Source of the DNA: an uncultured Oscillospiraceae bacterium
Lineage (GTDB): Bacteria > Bacillota > Clostridia > Oscillospirales > Oscillospiraceae
DNA: 50,844 bases
NCBI GenBank assembly: GCA_947629915.1
Contig: CANRFN010000028.1
Coordinates: forward strand, 1-50,844
Direction: 5' to 3'
Shown here piece after piece: positions 7,512 through 14,583 of the stretch (position 1 is the first letter of the stretch; every line of letters starts with the position of its first letter). A program made the translations under genes and the position numbers. The notes beneath the pieces were generated by a model that worked only from the letters and a program-made list of their open reading frames with translations, had not been told where the DNA came from and did no database searches.

Positions 7512-9278
7512 ATGAGTGAGAAGAAAGTGAAGAAGGTTAAAAAGTCCCGCTACTCCTTCTCCCTGAAGGACCTGATCCGCTTCTACACCCGGTTCTCGAT
7601 CCCATGGTGGATGTACGTCATCTCCCTGGTGCTGGGCCTGGTGTACTCCGAGCTGCTGATCCGGCAGGCGGAATTCACCATCGCCTTCAACAAAGGCGAA
7701 CTGTTCAATAGCACTATCATCAACTTCGCTCTGCTGTATATTGCCAGCAGCATTGTGGCGGCCCTGGAAAACTTCTTCAGCGGCATCGCCTCGCTGAAGG
7801 TGACCTTGCGGGCACGGAAGACGGTGTGGAATAAGATTCTGCACCTGCCCATGGAAGAGGTGGACAGACGGCAGCCCTCTGCTCTGATCTCCGGGATCAC
7901 CAGCGATGTGGGGCAAGCCAGCACGCTGCTCACCATGATCTTCCTGGTGGTCTCCTCGATCTACTCCCTGGCCCGCGCCATCATCGAGGTCATCAAACAG
8001 AACTACACCATGTCTGTGATCCTGGTGGTCATCATCCCGCTGGGCATTCTGGTGTTCACGTTCGTGGGCCGTGTGGAACACGAGGTCTATAAGAGAAACG
8101 TCACTAGCTTTCGCACCATGACAGAGTACTTCTCCGAGCATGTCACGGCAGCCAAGAATGTGAAAACCCGTGCCATGGAGGACCAGGAGGAAGAGGCCGG
8201 CCTGAAGGCCATTGACGCCAAGTTCAAGGCGGACCTGTACTCCGCCATCATGGGACAGATACAGGTGGCATGTTTCTCCCTGTACAACCGGATCGGCACG
8301 GTGTTTACCGCTATTGCCGGCTCCAGCATGATCCGCGCCGGCAAGATGGAGTCCACCGGCATCACCGATTTCGACACCTATCTGAACCGCGTGTACCAGT
8401 ATACCTCTGAGATTCTCACCCAATATCAGTCCCTCCGCGCCACCCAGGGCGCCCTGCAGTATGTGGGCGATATGTTGGAAGGTCCGCAAGAGGAGCTGGA
8501 CAAGGGCGAGAGTGCCCCGGAAAAGGTGGGGGACCTCACTTTGGAGCACGTCACTTTCGGGTACGATCAAGCCCACCCCGTGCTGAACGACCTCTCCGTT
8601 ACCATCCCGGCGGGCAAGATCACCGCCCTCATCGGCAGCAACGGCAGCGGCAAATCCACCTTGCTCAAGCTGCTCCAGGGTGTGTACAAGCCCGATTCCG
8701 GCGTGATCCGCATGGGCGGAAACGATGTGGCCGCCATGGCACCTCACGCACTGCGGAAAGAATTCGGGTATATCTTGCAAAACAACCCGTTGTTCTCCGG
8801 CACGGTACGTGGTAATATCATGTACGGGGCGCCGAAGGCCACGGACGAACAGATCACTGTCGCCGCTAAGATGGCGGATGCAGACGGCTTCATTCAGGAG
8901 CTGGCGGACGGCTATGACACGGACATCGGCGAGGGTGGCAAGAACCTCTCCGGCGGCCAGCGCCAGAGAGTGGCCATCGCCCGGACGCTGCTCACCGAGC
9001 CCACCTATCTGCTGATGGACGAGGCCGGGGCCAGCCTGGACCACAAGAGCGACACCACCATTTTCCGCTCCGTGCGGGAGAACCTGAAGGGACACACCAT
9101 CGTGGTGGTAGCCCACGACATGCGCTCCGTGGTGGAGGCAGATCACATCATTGTGCTGGATCACGGTACCCTGGAGGTCCAGGGATCCCCCGACGAGCTG
9201 CTGAAAACAAGTCCCACCTATCGGAGTTACCTGGAGAAGCAGGGCTACGCCCTGGCTGGAGAGGGGGCAGCGAGATGA
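7512..9278 (+). CDS. ABC exporter half-transporter 2
   Basis: A 588-residue partner of the preceding gene. It starts with a lysine-rich cytoplasmic tail (MSEKKVKKVKKSR), then about six membrane spans and a nucleotide-binding domain. Motifs are Walker A GSNGSGKST (~376), signature LSGGQRQRVAIA (~480), Walker B YLLMDEAGASLD (~500) and His in VVAHDM. The residue after the catalytic Glu region (EAGASLD instead of the usual EATSALD) differs from consensus, but both ATP-binding sites look intact. It overlaps the following gene by four bases (ATGA), so translation is coupled. Confidence 0.93.
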   Translation: MSEKKVKKVKKSRYSFSLKDLIRFYTRFSIPWWMYVISLVLGLVYSELLIRQAEFTIAFNKGELFNSTIINFALLYIASSIVAALENFFSGIASLKVTLRARKTVWNKILHLPMEEVDRRQPSALISGITSDVGQASTLLTMIFLVVSSIYSLARAIIEVIKQNYTMSVILVVIIPLGILVFTFVGRVEHEVYKRNVTSFRTMTEYFSEHVTAAKNVKTRAMEDQEEEAGLKAIDAKFKADLYSAIMGQIQVACFSLYNRIGTVFTAIAGSSMIRAGKMESTGITDFDTYLNRVYQYTSEILTQYQSLRATQGALQYVGDMLEGPQEELDKGESAPEKVGDLTLEHVTFGYDQAHPVLNDLSVTIPAGKITALIGSNGSGKSTLLKLLQGVYKPDSGVIRMGGNDVAAMAPHALRKEFGYILQNNPLFSGTVRGNIMYGAPKATDEQITVAAKMADADGFIQELADGYDTDIGEGGKNLSGGQRQRVAIARTLLTEPTYLLMDEAGASLDHKSDTTIFRSVRENLKGHTIVVVAHDMRSVVEADHIIVLDHGTLEVQGSPDELLKTSPTYRSYLEKQGYALAGEGAAR

Positions 9279-10486
9279 AACGCTTTACTATCATCTTTTC
9301 CATCCTGCTGGTGGTAGCCTTCATCGGCACCCTGGCATTTGTGGCCGCGTCCCCGGACTTTGTGGACCCCGGGGCAGAGGATCCCAGCGGCACTCCGAAG
9401 GACAGCCCAGTCTGGAACATGACCATGGACGATCTCATCGACTACCTGGAGTCCAAGGGACTGTGGAACCGGGACGAGATGCTGCCCCTGGCTGCCGGTG
9501 TGGCCACCGAGGGATATCTCTACAACACCTGTGAGATCTACTGGTGGGATGTGGACAATTTAGAAGAGGGCAGCATGGAAAAGGCCGCCTATGAGGACGG
9601 GGAGAACATCAATCTCTATGGACAGGGCCACATTATGAATGTCACCCGGAATGGCCCATTTGCCATCAACACCAGCTTCTATACCGGCGATGTGGCCGCC
9701 ATGCTGGACGCCTTCAACGCCTTCGGCAATGAGGACTCCAGCAATGACCCCGTCTGGTCCATGACCTTGGATGACCTGGTGAGTTACCTGGAAGAGAAGG
9801 GCTATGTGGATCCATCTAATCGGGCACAGCTGGCAAGCGGCGTGGCATCTGACATGATCACGGTCTCCGGCCTGGAGATGGCCTGGTGGGATCTTGAGAA
9901 CCTGGACGAGAGCAGCGAGGAGTACCGGGTGTATCAGGAACTCCAGGAGAACACCGGCGTGGTGACCATCTACGGCAGTGTGGCCTACAGCCTCACCGGC
10001 AACGGACCCTTCGGCCTGCATGTGGGTCCGGACTTCGCCGGCGATGTGAACCAGCTTATGGAGGACTTTAAGGCCTTTGGTCATGACAGCTCTGCCTCCA
10101 GCGGCGGCTCTTCGGACGATCGCTCCGACCCCGTGTGGACCGCCACCCTAGACGACCTGGCGGCCTATCTCGCCGAAAACGGCTGCGTGGACGCCAATGA
10201 CTACATCAAGATCAACTACGGTGAGGACGCCGTGGGCATGTCCGGCTACCGCTTTGGCGACAAGATCGACATCGTCCACTACGACCTGGACGCCGTGAAC
10301 GAGACCTACGCCGAGGAGTACGACATGCTCGCTAAGACCGGCATGATGACCTATGTCAATGGCCAGGTGGGCTACTTCACCGTAAACGGACCGTTTACCC
10401 TGCACTTCTACGAGTGGGGCCAGGAACAGGTCCCAGAGGATGAGCAGGCGGAGATCATCGAGATCTTTGAGGCGTTCGGCCACTGA
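9275..10486 (+). CDS. Membrane-anchored extracellular protein with three tandem copies of an unnamed domain
   Basis: A 403-residue protein. Residues 4-24 form one membrane span or signal anchor; the rest should be outside. Three repeats of about 110 residues follow (44-151, 158-270, 285-403). Each opens with DPVW-x-M-T-x-DDL-x-x-YL-x-x-KG, has a central W/H-(W/Y)-D-(L/V) segment, a Y-x-N/G-x-G stretch, a conserved NGPF, and ends in F-x-AFG. Repeats 1 and 2 carry aromatic WWD. The linkers are short and acidic or Ser-rich (EDSSN, SSASSGGSSDD). The upstream lipoprotein has a fourth, divergent copy. Gene overlap with the ABC exporter implies joint function, for example substrate capture or sensing. 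Function unknown. Confidence 0.8.
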   Translation: MKRFTIIFSILLVVAFIGTLAFVAASPDFVDPGAEDPSGTPKDSPVWNMTMDDLIDYLESKGLWNRDEMLPLAAGVATEGYLYNTCEIYWWDVDNLEEGSMEKAAYEDGENINLYGQGHIMNVTRNGPFAINTSFYTGDVAAMLDAFNAFGNEDSSNDPVWSMTLDDLVSYLEEKGYVDPSNRAQLASGVASDMITVSGLEMAWWDLENLDESSEEYRVYQELQENTGVVTIYGSVAYSLTGNGPFGLHVGPDFAGDVNQLMEDFKAFGHDSSASSGGSSDDRSDPVWTATLDDLAAYLAENGCVDANDYIKINYGEDAVGMSGYRFGDKIDIVHYDLDAVNETYAEEYDMLAKTGMMTYVNGQVGYFTVNGPFTLHFYEWGQEQVPEDEQAEIIEIFEAFGH

Positions 10487-10522
10487 TCCAACCCAAAATA
10501 CAGCGCACAGGAGGTATCAATC

Positions 10523-11290
10523 GTGGCAGAAGTGAAGCTGCTGCTTGTGGAGAGCGACACCGCAATCCGGAGCGATATTTGGAACCTCCTGGCGCTGTAT
10601 CGCACCTTTAAACTGGTGGGTGAGGTGGATACCGCCGAGCAGGCCATAGACTACGTAGATACCCATGAGGTGGACGTAGTCTTCACAAACCGGCAGCCGG
10701 CGGACCCCCGCATCACCGGGGACGGCGGACACCTGGGGACGGTACTATTTCAGACGCACCCGGATGTGCAGGTTGTGATCTACAGTACCGAGGCGGACTA
10801 TGCCATCTACGCCTGGCACGCCGGGTGTACCGGTTTCCTCACCTATCCCATTGATGCTTTGCGGCTCCAGATGGTGGTGAACAAGCTCACCTATGTGCAC
10901 GAACTCCAGCAGATCCGGGACGAGTCCGCGGAGCGCTCTATCATGGTGAAGACCAAAACCGGATATCATCTCACCCCGCTGCAGGACATCCTTTTTGTGG
11001 AGCACATCGGCCGCAGCAACAAACTTGTAACGGAGAGCGGTCAGGTGATCGAGCTCATGGGGTACACGATGAACGCCTTGGAGGCCATGCTGGAGCCCAG
11101 AGGGTTCTATCGCTGTCACCAAAGTTTCATCGTGAACTTATCGAAGGTGTCCGCTGTCCACGCAGACAACGAGTCCAAGCGGTATGGTGTCTCCTTCCGC
11201 GATTATGACGGCGAGATCCTGGTGAGTCGAGAAAAGTACGCGGACATGGTATCCCGCCTGCGGGAGAAGATCGCTCGAATCAGCGGGTAG
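10523..11290 (+). CDS. LytTR-family DNA-binding regulator with a degenerate receiver domain
   Basis: A 255-residue protein starting with GTG after AGGAGG. Residues 1-120 have a response-regulator fold (VKLLLVESDTAIRSDIWNLL ... TGFLTYPID). The phospho-acceptor position reads FTNRQP (Asn56 where Asp is expected), the acidic pair near the N-terminus is E10-S11, and the conserved Lys before the cis-Pro is Tyr108. Residues ~138-250 form a LytTR DNA-binding domain (LQDILFVEHIGRSNKLVT ... FYRCHQSFIVNLSKVSAV). No histidine kinase is nearby. It probably controls the ABC/repeat-protein cluster without classical phosphorylation, perhaps by ligand or protein binding. Confidence 0.88.
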   Translation: MAEVKLLLVESDTAIRSDIWNLLALYRTFKLVGEVDTAEQAIDYVDTHEVDVVFTNRQPADPRITGDGGHLGTVLFQTHPDVQVVIYSTEADYAIYAWHAGCTGFLTYPIDALRLQMVVNKLTYVHELQQIRDESAERSIMVKTKTGYHLTPLQDILFVEHIGRSNKLVTESGQVIELMGYTMNALEAMLEPRGFYRCHQSFIVNLSKVSAVHADNESKRYGVSFRDYDGEILVSREKYADMVSRLREKIARISG

Positions 11291-11321
11291 GCCTACCTTA
11301 TAATATGCATGACACAAGGGA

Positions 11322-11347
11322 GGGGAGCCGTGATGGCTCCCCGCTCT
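11322..11347 (+). terminator. Terminator after the LytTR gene
   Basis: Perfect 8-bp stem GGGGAGCC / GGCTCCCC with a GTGAT loop (11322-11342), followed by GCTCTTTG; the U-tract is weak. Confidence 0.55.
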
Positions 11348-11483
11348 TTGCGGGTATAAACCATTGAAAACTCCTGGCAATGAAGACAAAGTCTTTCGCT
11401 GTGGCTGCGGCCAGGCTTCCGGCTAAAACACCATTCAAGTGACGGCAAATCTGAATTGAACCCATTTTTTTGCCGAAACCATA

Positions 11484-11512
11484 TTGACATGGCTCTTGGC
11501 TTCGACTATAAT
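11484..11512 (+). promoter_or_regulatory. Perfect consensus promoter of the AAA/DUF4143 gene
   Basis: TTGACA - 17 bp - TATAAT matches the sigma-A consensus at every position. Confidence 0.92.
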
Positions 11513-11515
11513 GAG

Positions 11516-11548
11516 TGAGACGGCAGATTAGACCGCAGTCTCTTTTTT
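11516..11548 (+). promoter_or_regulatory. Terminator-like hairpin in the leader of the AAA/DUF4143 gene
   Basis: Transcription should begin near 11519. The leader can pair GAGAC (11516-11520) with GTCTC and then has TTTTTT, immediately followed by the Shine-Dalgarno GGGAGGTG. This could be an attenuator reducing output from the perfect promoter, but the inner stem is imperfect. Confidence 0.35.
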
Positions 11549-11560
11549 GGGAGGTGCATT

Positions 11561-12790
11561 ATGGAGTATATCAAACGGCATATGGAGGACCTTGTCCTGG
11601 AACTGACCCAGTCCTATGCGGCGATCCTGCTCACAGGACCGCGGCAAGCCGGCAAGACCACTCTGCTTCGATCGCTTCTAGAGAGAGAAAACATTGGCCG
11701 CTCCTTTGTGTCTCTGGACAACCTTGAGGACAGGGAACTGGCAAAGACGGATCCGCCCACTTTCCTTCAGCGCTACCCGCCTCCGGTTCTAATTGATGAG
11801 GTGCAGTACGCACCAGAATTGTTCACGTATATCAAGATTCACATCGATGAACATTACAGACCCGGCGATTTCTGGATGAGCGGATCACAAATCTATCGCG
11901 CTATGAAGGGCGTACAGGAGTCCCTGGCTGGAAGGGTGGCGTTGCTATGCCTTCCACCGCTTTCTCAGAGGGAAATCATCGGTGCCCCCAATGCTCACTT
12001 TACCACAGATTTTGACCGCCTGCTGCAGGAGCAGAGGCAAATCGAGCCGGTCTCAATCTCGGAACTGTATACGCGGATCTGGCGCGGCTCTATGCCAGGT
12101 GTCATCAACGGTATGTTTCCAAATCGCAAAATCTTTTACTCTTCCTATATATCTACCTATTTAGCGCGGGATGTAAAGGATATCTCAGGCGATATTGATG
12201 CGCTGGATTTTCTCAAGTTTATCCGAGCAGCTGCCGCTCGCTGTGCGCAGATTCTAAATTATAAGTCTCTGGCGGATGATGCGGAGATTGATGTCACTAC
12301 GGCAAAAAAATGGCTCAATATCCTGGAAACATTAGGGATCGTCTTTCTGCTTCATCCCTACTCCAACAATGTTCTCAAGCGCACGATTCGCACACCAAAG
12401 CTCTATTTCTATGATACGGGGCTGGTTTGCCATCTCACGCGCTGGAGTACACCTGAATCTGTTGAAATCGGGAACATGAATGGCGCATTGCTGGAGAACT
12501 TTGTGATCTCAGAGATCACAAAGGGATACCAGAATGCCGGGCTGGAGCCGTACCTCTATTTCTATCGAGACCGCGACGGCAACGAGATTGATGTTGTCAT
12601 GGAATATGATGGAAAACTGTACCCGCTGGAGATAAAGAAAACCTCGCTGCCAGACAAGCGGATCACGAACGCATTTAACGTCATCGATAAATTCCCTCTG
12701 CAGCGGGGTACCGGTGCAGTGCTGTGTACGGCTAGACAGTTCAGCGCGTTTGATAAAGATAATCTTATTGTCCCTGTCTGGATGGTGTGA
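11561..12790 (+). CDS. AAA-type ATPase with DUF4143 C-terminal domain
   Basis: A 409-residue protein of the common AAA_14/DUF4143 family. Walker A is GPRQAGKT (residues 26-33) and Walker B is PVLIDEVQYAP (~residue 76). The C-terminal part has the family's LLENFVISEI segment and a nuclease-fold-like pattern (YRDRDGNEIDVV ... LYPLEIKKTS), with D-x(n)-ExK spacing as in PD-(D/E)XK folds. Members are abundant in gut bacteria and archaea, often as mobile or accessory genes, and have no settled function. It has its own perfect promoter and no operon partner. Codon use seems less GC-biased than the ABC genes upstream, consistent with transfer. Confidence 0.9.
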   Translation: MEYIKRHMEDLVLELTQSYAAILLTGPRQAGKTTLLRSLLERENIGRSFVSLDNLEDRELAKTDPPTFLQRYPPPVLIDEVQYAPELFTYIKIHIDEHYRPGDFWMSGSQIYRAMKGVQESLAGRVALLCLPPLSQREIIGAPNAHFTTDFDRLLQEQRQIEPVSISELYTRIWRGSMPGVINGMFPNRKIFYSSYISTYLARDVKDISGDIDALDFLKFIRAAAARCAQILNYKSLADDAEIDVTTAKKWLNILETLGIVFLLHPYSNNVLKRTIRTPKLYFYDTGLVCHLTRWSTPESVEIGNMNGALLENFVISEITKGYQNAGLEPYLYFYRDRDGNEIDVVMEYDGKLYPLEIKKTSLPDKRITNAFNVIDKFPLQRGTGAVLCTARQFSAFDKDNLIVPVWMV

Positions 12791-12821
12791 GTGCATCAGA
12801 TGCGCCTTTACTCTAGAAACG

Positions 12822-12858
12822 ACCGGGCAGGTTTTGCACCGTGCAAGACCTGCCCGGT
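12822..12858. terminator. 37-bp near-perfect palindrome downstream of the DUF4143 gene
   Basis: ACCGGGCAGGTTTTGCAC (12822-12839) pairs along its whole length with 12841-12858, with a single G-T pair. A U-tract is lacking, so it may be a weak bidirectional terminator or a protein-binding palindrome. Confidence 0.5.
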
Positions 12859-12977
12859 TAGGCTTAGTGCCAATGTAGATGCTGCAAATGAGATGGAGAC
12901 AGACAGAGAGTGCGCCAGATGCTGTGCCGTTTCACTTTGCTCCGGGACCAACTTGACTGCGTACTCGATGCTGGGTA

Positions 12978-13001
12978 AGGACTCCACTACAGAGTCCTCT
13001 T
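12978..13001 (+). terminator. Terminator-like hairpin
   Basis: AGGACTC / GAGTCCT (12978-12984, 12992-12998) with a 7-base loop, followed by CTTT. Confidence 0.45.
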
Positions 13002-13111
13002 TGCCGTTTCAAGCCAACCCAAACAGGACCAACTTCTCGCAGCCCTGCCGCATCAGTGCCTGGGGATACTTGAGCTCGGCTGGATCGAACGCCGTCGCGG
13101 TGAAATTCCGA

Positions 13112-13140
13112 TTGAAGCAGTCCAAAAAATATGCTATGAT
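13112..13140 (+). promoter_or_regulatory. Promoter of the lacI-type gene
   Basis: TTGAAG - 17 bp - TATGAT, about 80 bp upstream of the start. Confidence 0.75.
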
Positions 13141-13222
13141 TCTGCAGGTGTCTCCCGGGGACGCCCTTTTGCCCCGGAGAGAATCCAAGCATCTTGAAAC
13201 CTGGAGAGAGGGAAGCCGTACC

Positions 13223-14221
13223 ATGGCCACAATCAAGGATATCGCCGAGAAGGCCGGCGTTGCAATTGCCACGGTAGACCGGGTCCTTCACGACCGCGGA
13301 CGGGTGGCACCGGAGACCAGACAGCGCATCCTGGACCTGGCCAAAGAGATGAACTATACGCCGAACAGCGTGGGGCAGGGGCTGGTGTTGAGGAAGAAGA
13401 AATGGAAGCTCTCCTTCTTTATCATTGAGTCCAAGCAGGGGCCCATCTTCCTGGACATTCTCAAAGGCGCAAAGGAGAAGGCGGAAGAGCTCTCCCAGTA
13501 CGGTGTGGAGGTATCCTTCGTCCCGTTCCAATTCTCACCGCTTTCTATAGACCTCGCCACCTACCAGACGGACGGCATTGCCGTGCCGGGCCTGCCGGAC
13601 GATCCCTATATCCAGGAACTGTGCCATTGGGCGCATGGGAAGGACATCCCCGTCGTCTGCTACAACCTCCCCCTGGACGACAGCAAGTACCTGGCCTATG
13701 TTGGCTGCGACTACGTCCAGGCGGGCAAGATGGCGGCGGGACTCTGTGCCATGGCCACCAATGAGCGGGGCAAAGTGGGGGTGCTGTCCGTGGACGGGGG
13801 CAATGTGCCCAGCTTCCAGCGCCGTATGCTGGGATTCCAGCGGGAGCTGGCGGAGCACTACCCCCGCATGGAGATCACCGCTACCTGCTGTAACCTCTCA
13901 GAGCGCATGGTGTATCAAACCCTGTGGGACCACCCGGAGCTGGATGTGATCTATCTGGTGAATCCCGGAGATTCCAGCGCCTGCAAGATCATCAAGGAGT
14001 CCGCCCGCAACCCGGACATCCGCATCATCACCAACGACCTGGATGATCGCCAAGTACAACTCCTTCGGGACGGGGTAATCTCGGCCACGATCTGCCAGGA
14101 GCCGGAGCGCCAGGGCTCCCTGCCTCTGGAGATCCTGTATCAGTACCTCGTATACAAGACTGCTCCAGCGGAGAAAAACCGCTACACCACCCTGAGCATC
14201 CGCATGCGCCAGAACGTCTGA
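13223..14221 (+). CDS. LacI-family transcriptional repressor of the GH3/GPH locus
   Basis: A 332-residue repressor. The N-terminal HTH is textbook LacI: IKDIAEKAGVAIATVDRVLHDRG, then RVAPETRQRILDLAKEMNYTPN with the hinge region after it. The remainder is a periplasmic-binding-protein-like sugar sensor (DGIAVPGLPDD ... YVGCDYVQAGKMAAGLCAMAT ... TNDLDDRQVQLLRDG). The start at 13223 follows GGAGAGAGGGA. It lies directly before a GH3 glycosidase and a GPH sugar transporter, and two matching palindromic operators lie between it and them, so it very likely represses those genes until a glycoside breakdown product binds. The second operator-like palindrome lies just past its own stop. Confidence 0.93.
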   Translation: MATIKDIAEKAGVAIATVDRVLHDRGRVAPETRQRILDLAKEMNYTPNSVGQGLVLRKKKWKLSFFIIESKQGPIFLDILKGAKEKAEELSQYGVEVSFVPFQFSPLSIDLATYQTDGIAVPGLPDDPYIQELCHWAHGKDIPVVCYNLPLDDSKYLAYVGCDYVQAGKMAAGLCAMATNERGKVGVLSVDGGNVPSFQRRMLGFQRELAEHYPRMEITATCCNLSERMVYQTLWDHPELDVIYLVNPGDSSACKIIKESARNPDIRIITNDLDDRQVQLLRDGVISATICQEPERQGSLPLEILYQYLVYKTAPAEKNRYTTLSIRMRQNV

Positions 14222-14225
14222 GCAA

Positions 14226-14258
14226 CAAGGGCACCCATGCCGGGCGCCCTTGTGTTTT
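14226..14258 (+). terminator. Terminator of the lacI-type gene
   Basis: CAAGGGC / GCCCTTG (14226-14232, 14246-14252) followed by TGTTTT. Confidence 0.75.
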
Positions 14259-14266
14259 ACTCTGGT

Positions 14267-14282
14267 GCGGTATCGTTACCGC
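14267..14282. promoter_or_regulatory. LacI-type operator O2 (upstream)
   Basis: GCGGTATCGTTACCGC differs from a perfect palindrome at one position and matches the main operator at 14513 at 15 of 16 bases. The two centres are 246 bp apart. Confidence 0.75.
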
Positions 14283-14473
14283 ATCTGTGAGGGAACAAGA
14301 CCACGTTGGTTGATCTGGAATTTTCAGGGGAATTGTGCAAATTTCATGCGCCACCGGGACGGGAAGGCGATGACACAAAGAAAAAAGCCTGTGAGAACGA
14401 ACAATAAAAGCATGGAAAATCCGAAGATAAATTGCTGTAAATACCAAATATCACAAACTGGCCATTTTCCCTG
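14283..14473. other. Intergenic stretch between operators, no gene
   Basis: AT-richer DNA of about 190 bp between the two operators, with no credible ORF. It could form the loop if both operators are bound by one repressor tetramer. Confidence 0.5.
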
Positions 14474-14502
14474 TTGACGTTTCCACAAACGGGGCCTATA
14501 CT
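14474..14502 (+). promoter_or_regulatory. Promoter of the GH3/GPH operon
   Basis: TTGACG - 17 bp - TATACT, ending 10 bp before the main operator. Confidence 0.85.
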
Positions 14503-14512
14503 GTGCGCCAGA

Positions 14513-14528
14513 GCGGTAACGTTACCGC
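14513..14528. promoter_or_regulatory. LacI-type operator O1 at the GH3 transcription start
   Basis: GCGGTAACGTTACCGC is a perfect 16-bp palindrome with central CG. It covers roughly +4 to +20 of the predicted transcript, an ideal position for repression. Confidence 0.88.
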
Positions 14529-14583
14529 AAATCGAGACTCAACCCACCGATGACCCATCAACGAAATGAAAGGACGGATATCC

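Larger units (their letters stand above)
12791..13222. other. Intergenic region with two hairpins and the lacI promoter
   Basis: The frame of the LacI gene is open through here but has no family similarity and a good Shine-Dalgarno exists only at 13223. The region contains a near-perfect 37-bp palindrome, a terminator-like hairpin (12978-12998) and a promoter. Confidence 0.6.

Noticed and set aside
7446..9164. Long open frame antisense to ABC half-transporter 2
   Set aside because: No family match in its translation; it arises from GC-rich codon bias opposite a clear ABC gene.
5203..11290. Reading the cluster as a bacteriocin or lantibiotic locus
   Set aside because: No precursor peptide with a leader, no peptidase domain on the ABC proteins and no modification enzyme.
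10523..11290. Reading the LytTR gene as part of a complete two-component system
   Set aside because: No histidine kinase gene nearby and the receiver lacks the acceptor Asp.
12791..13222. N-terminal extension of the LacI frame
   Set aside because: The HTH must be at the N-terminus in LacI proteins; a promoter and ribosome site lie inside this stretch.
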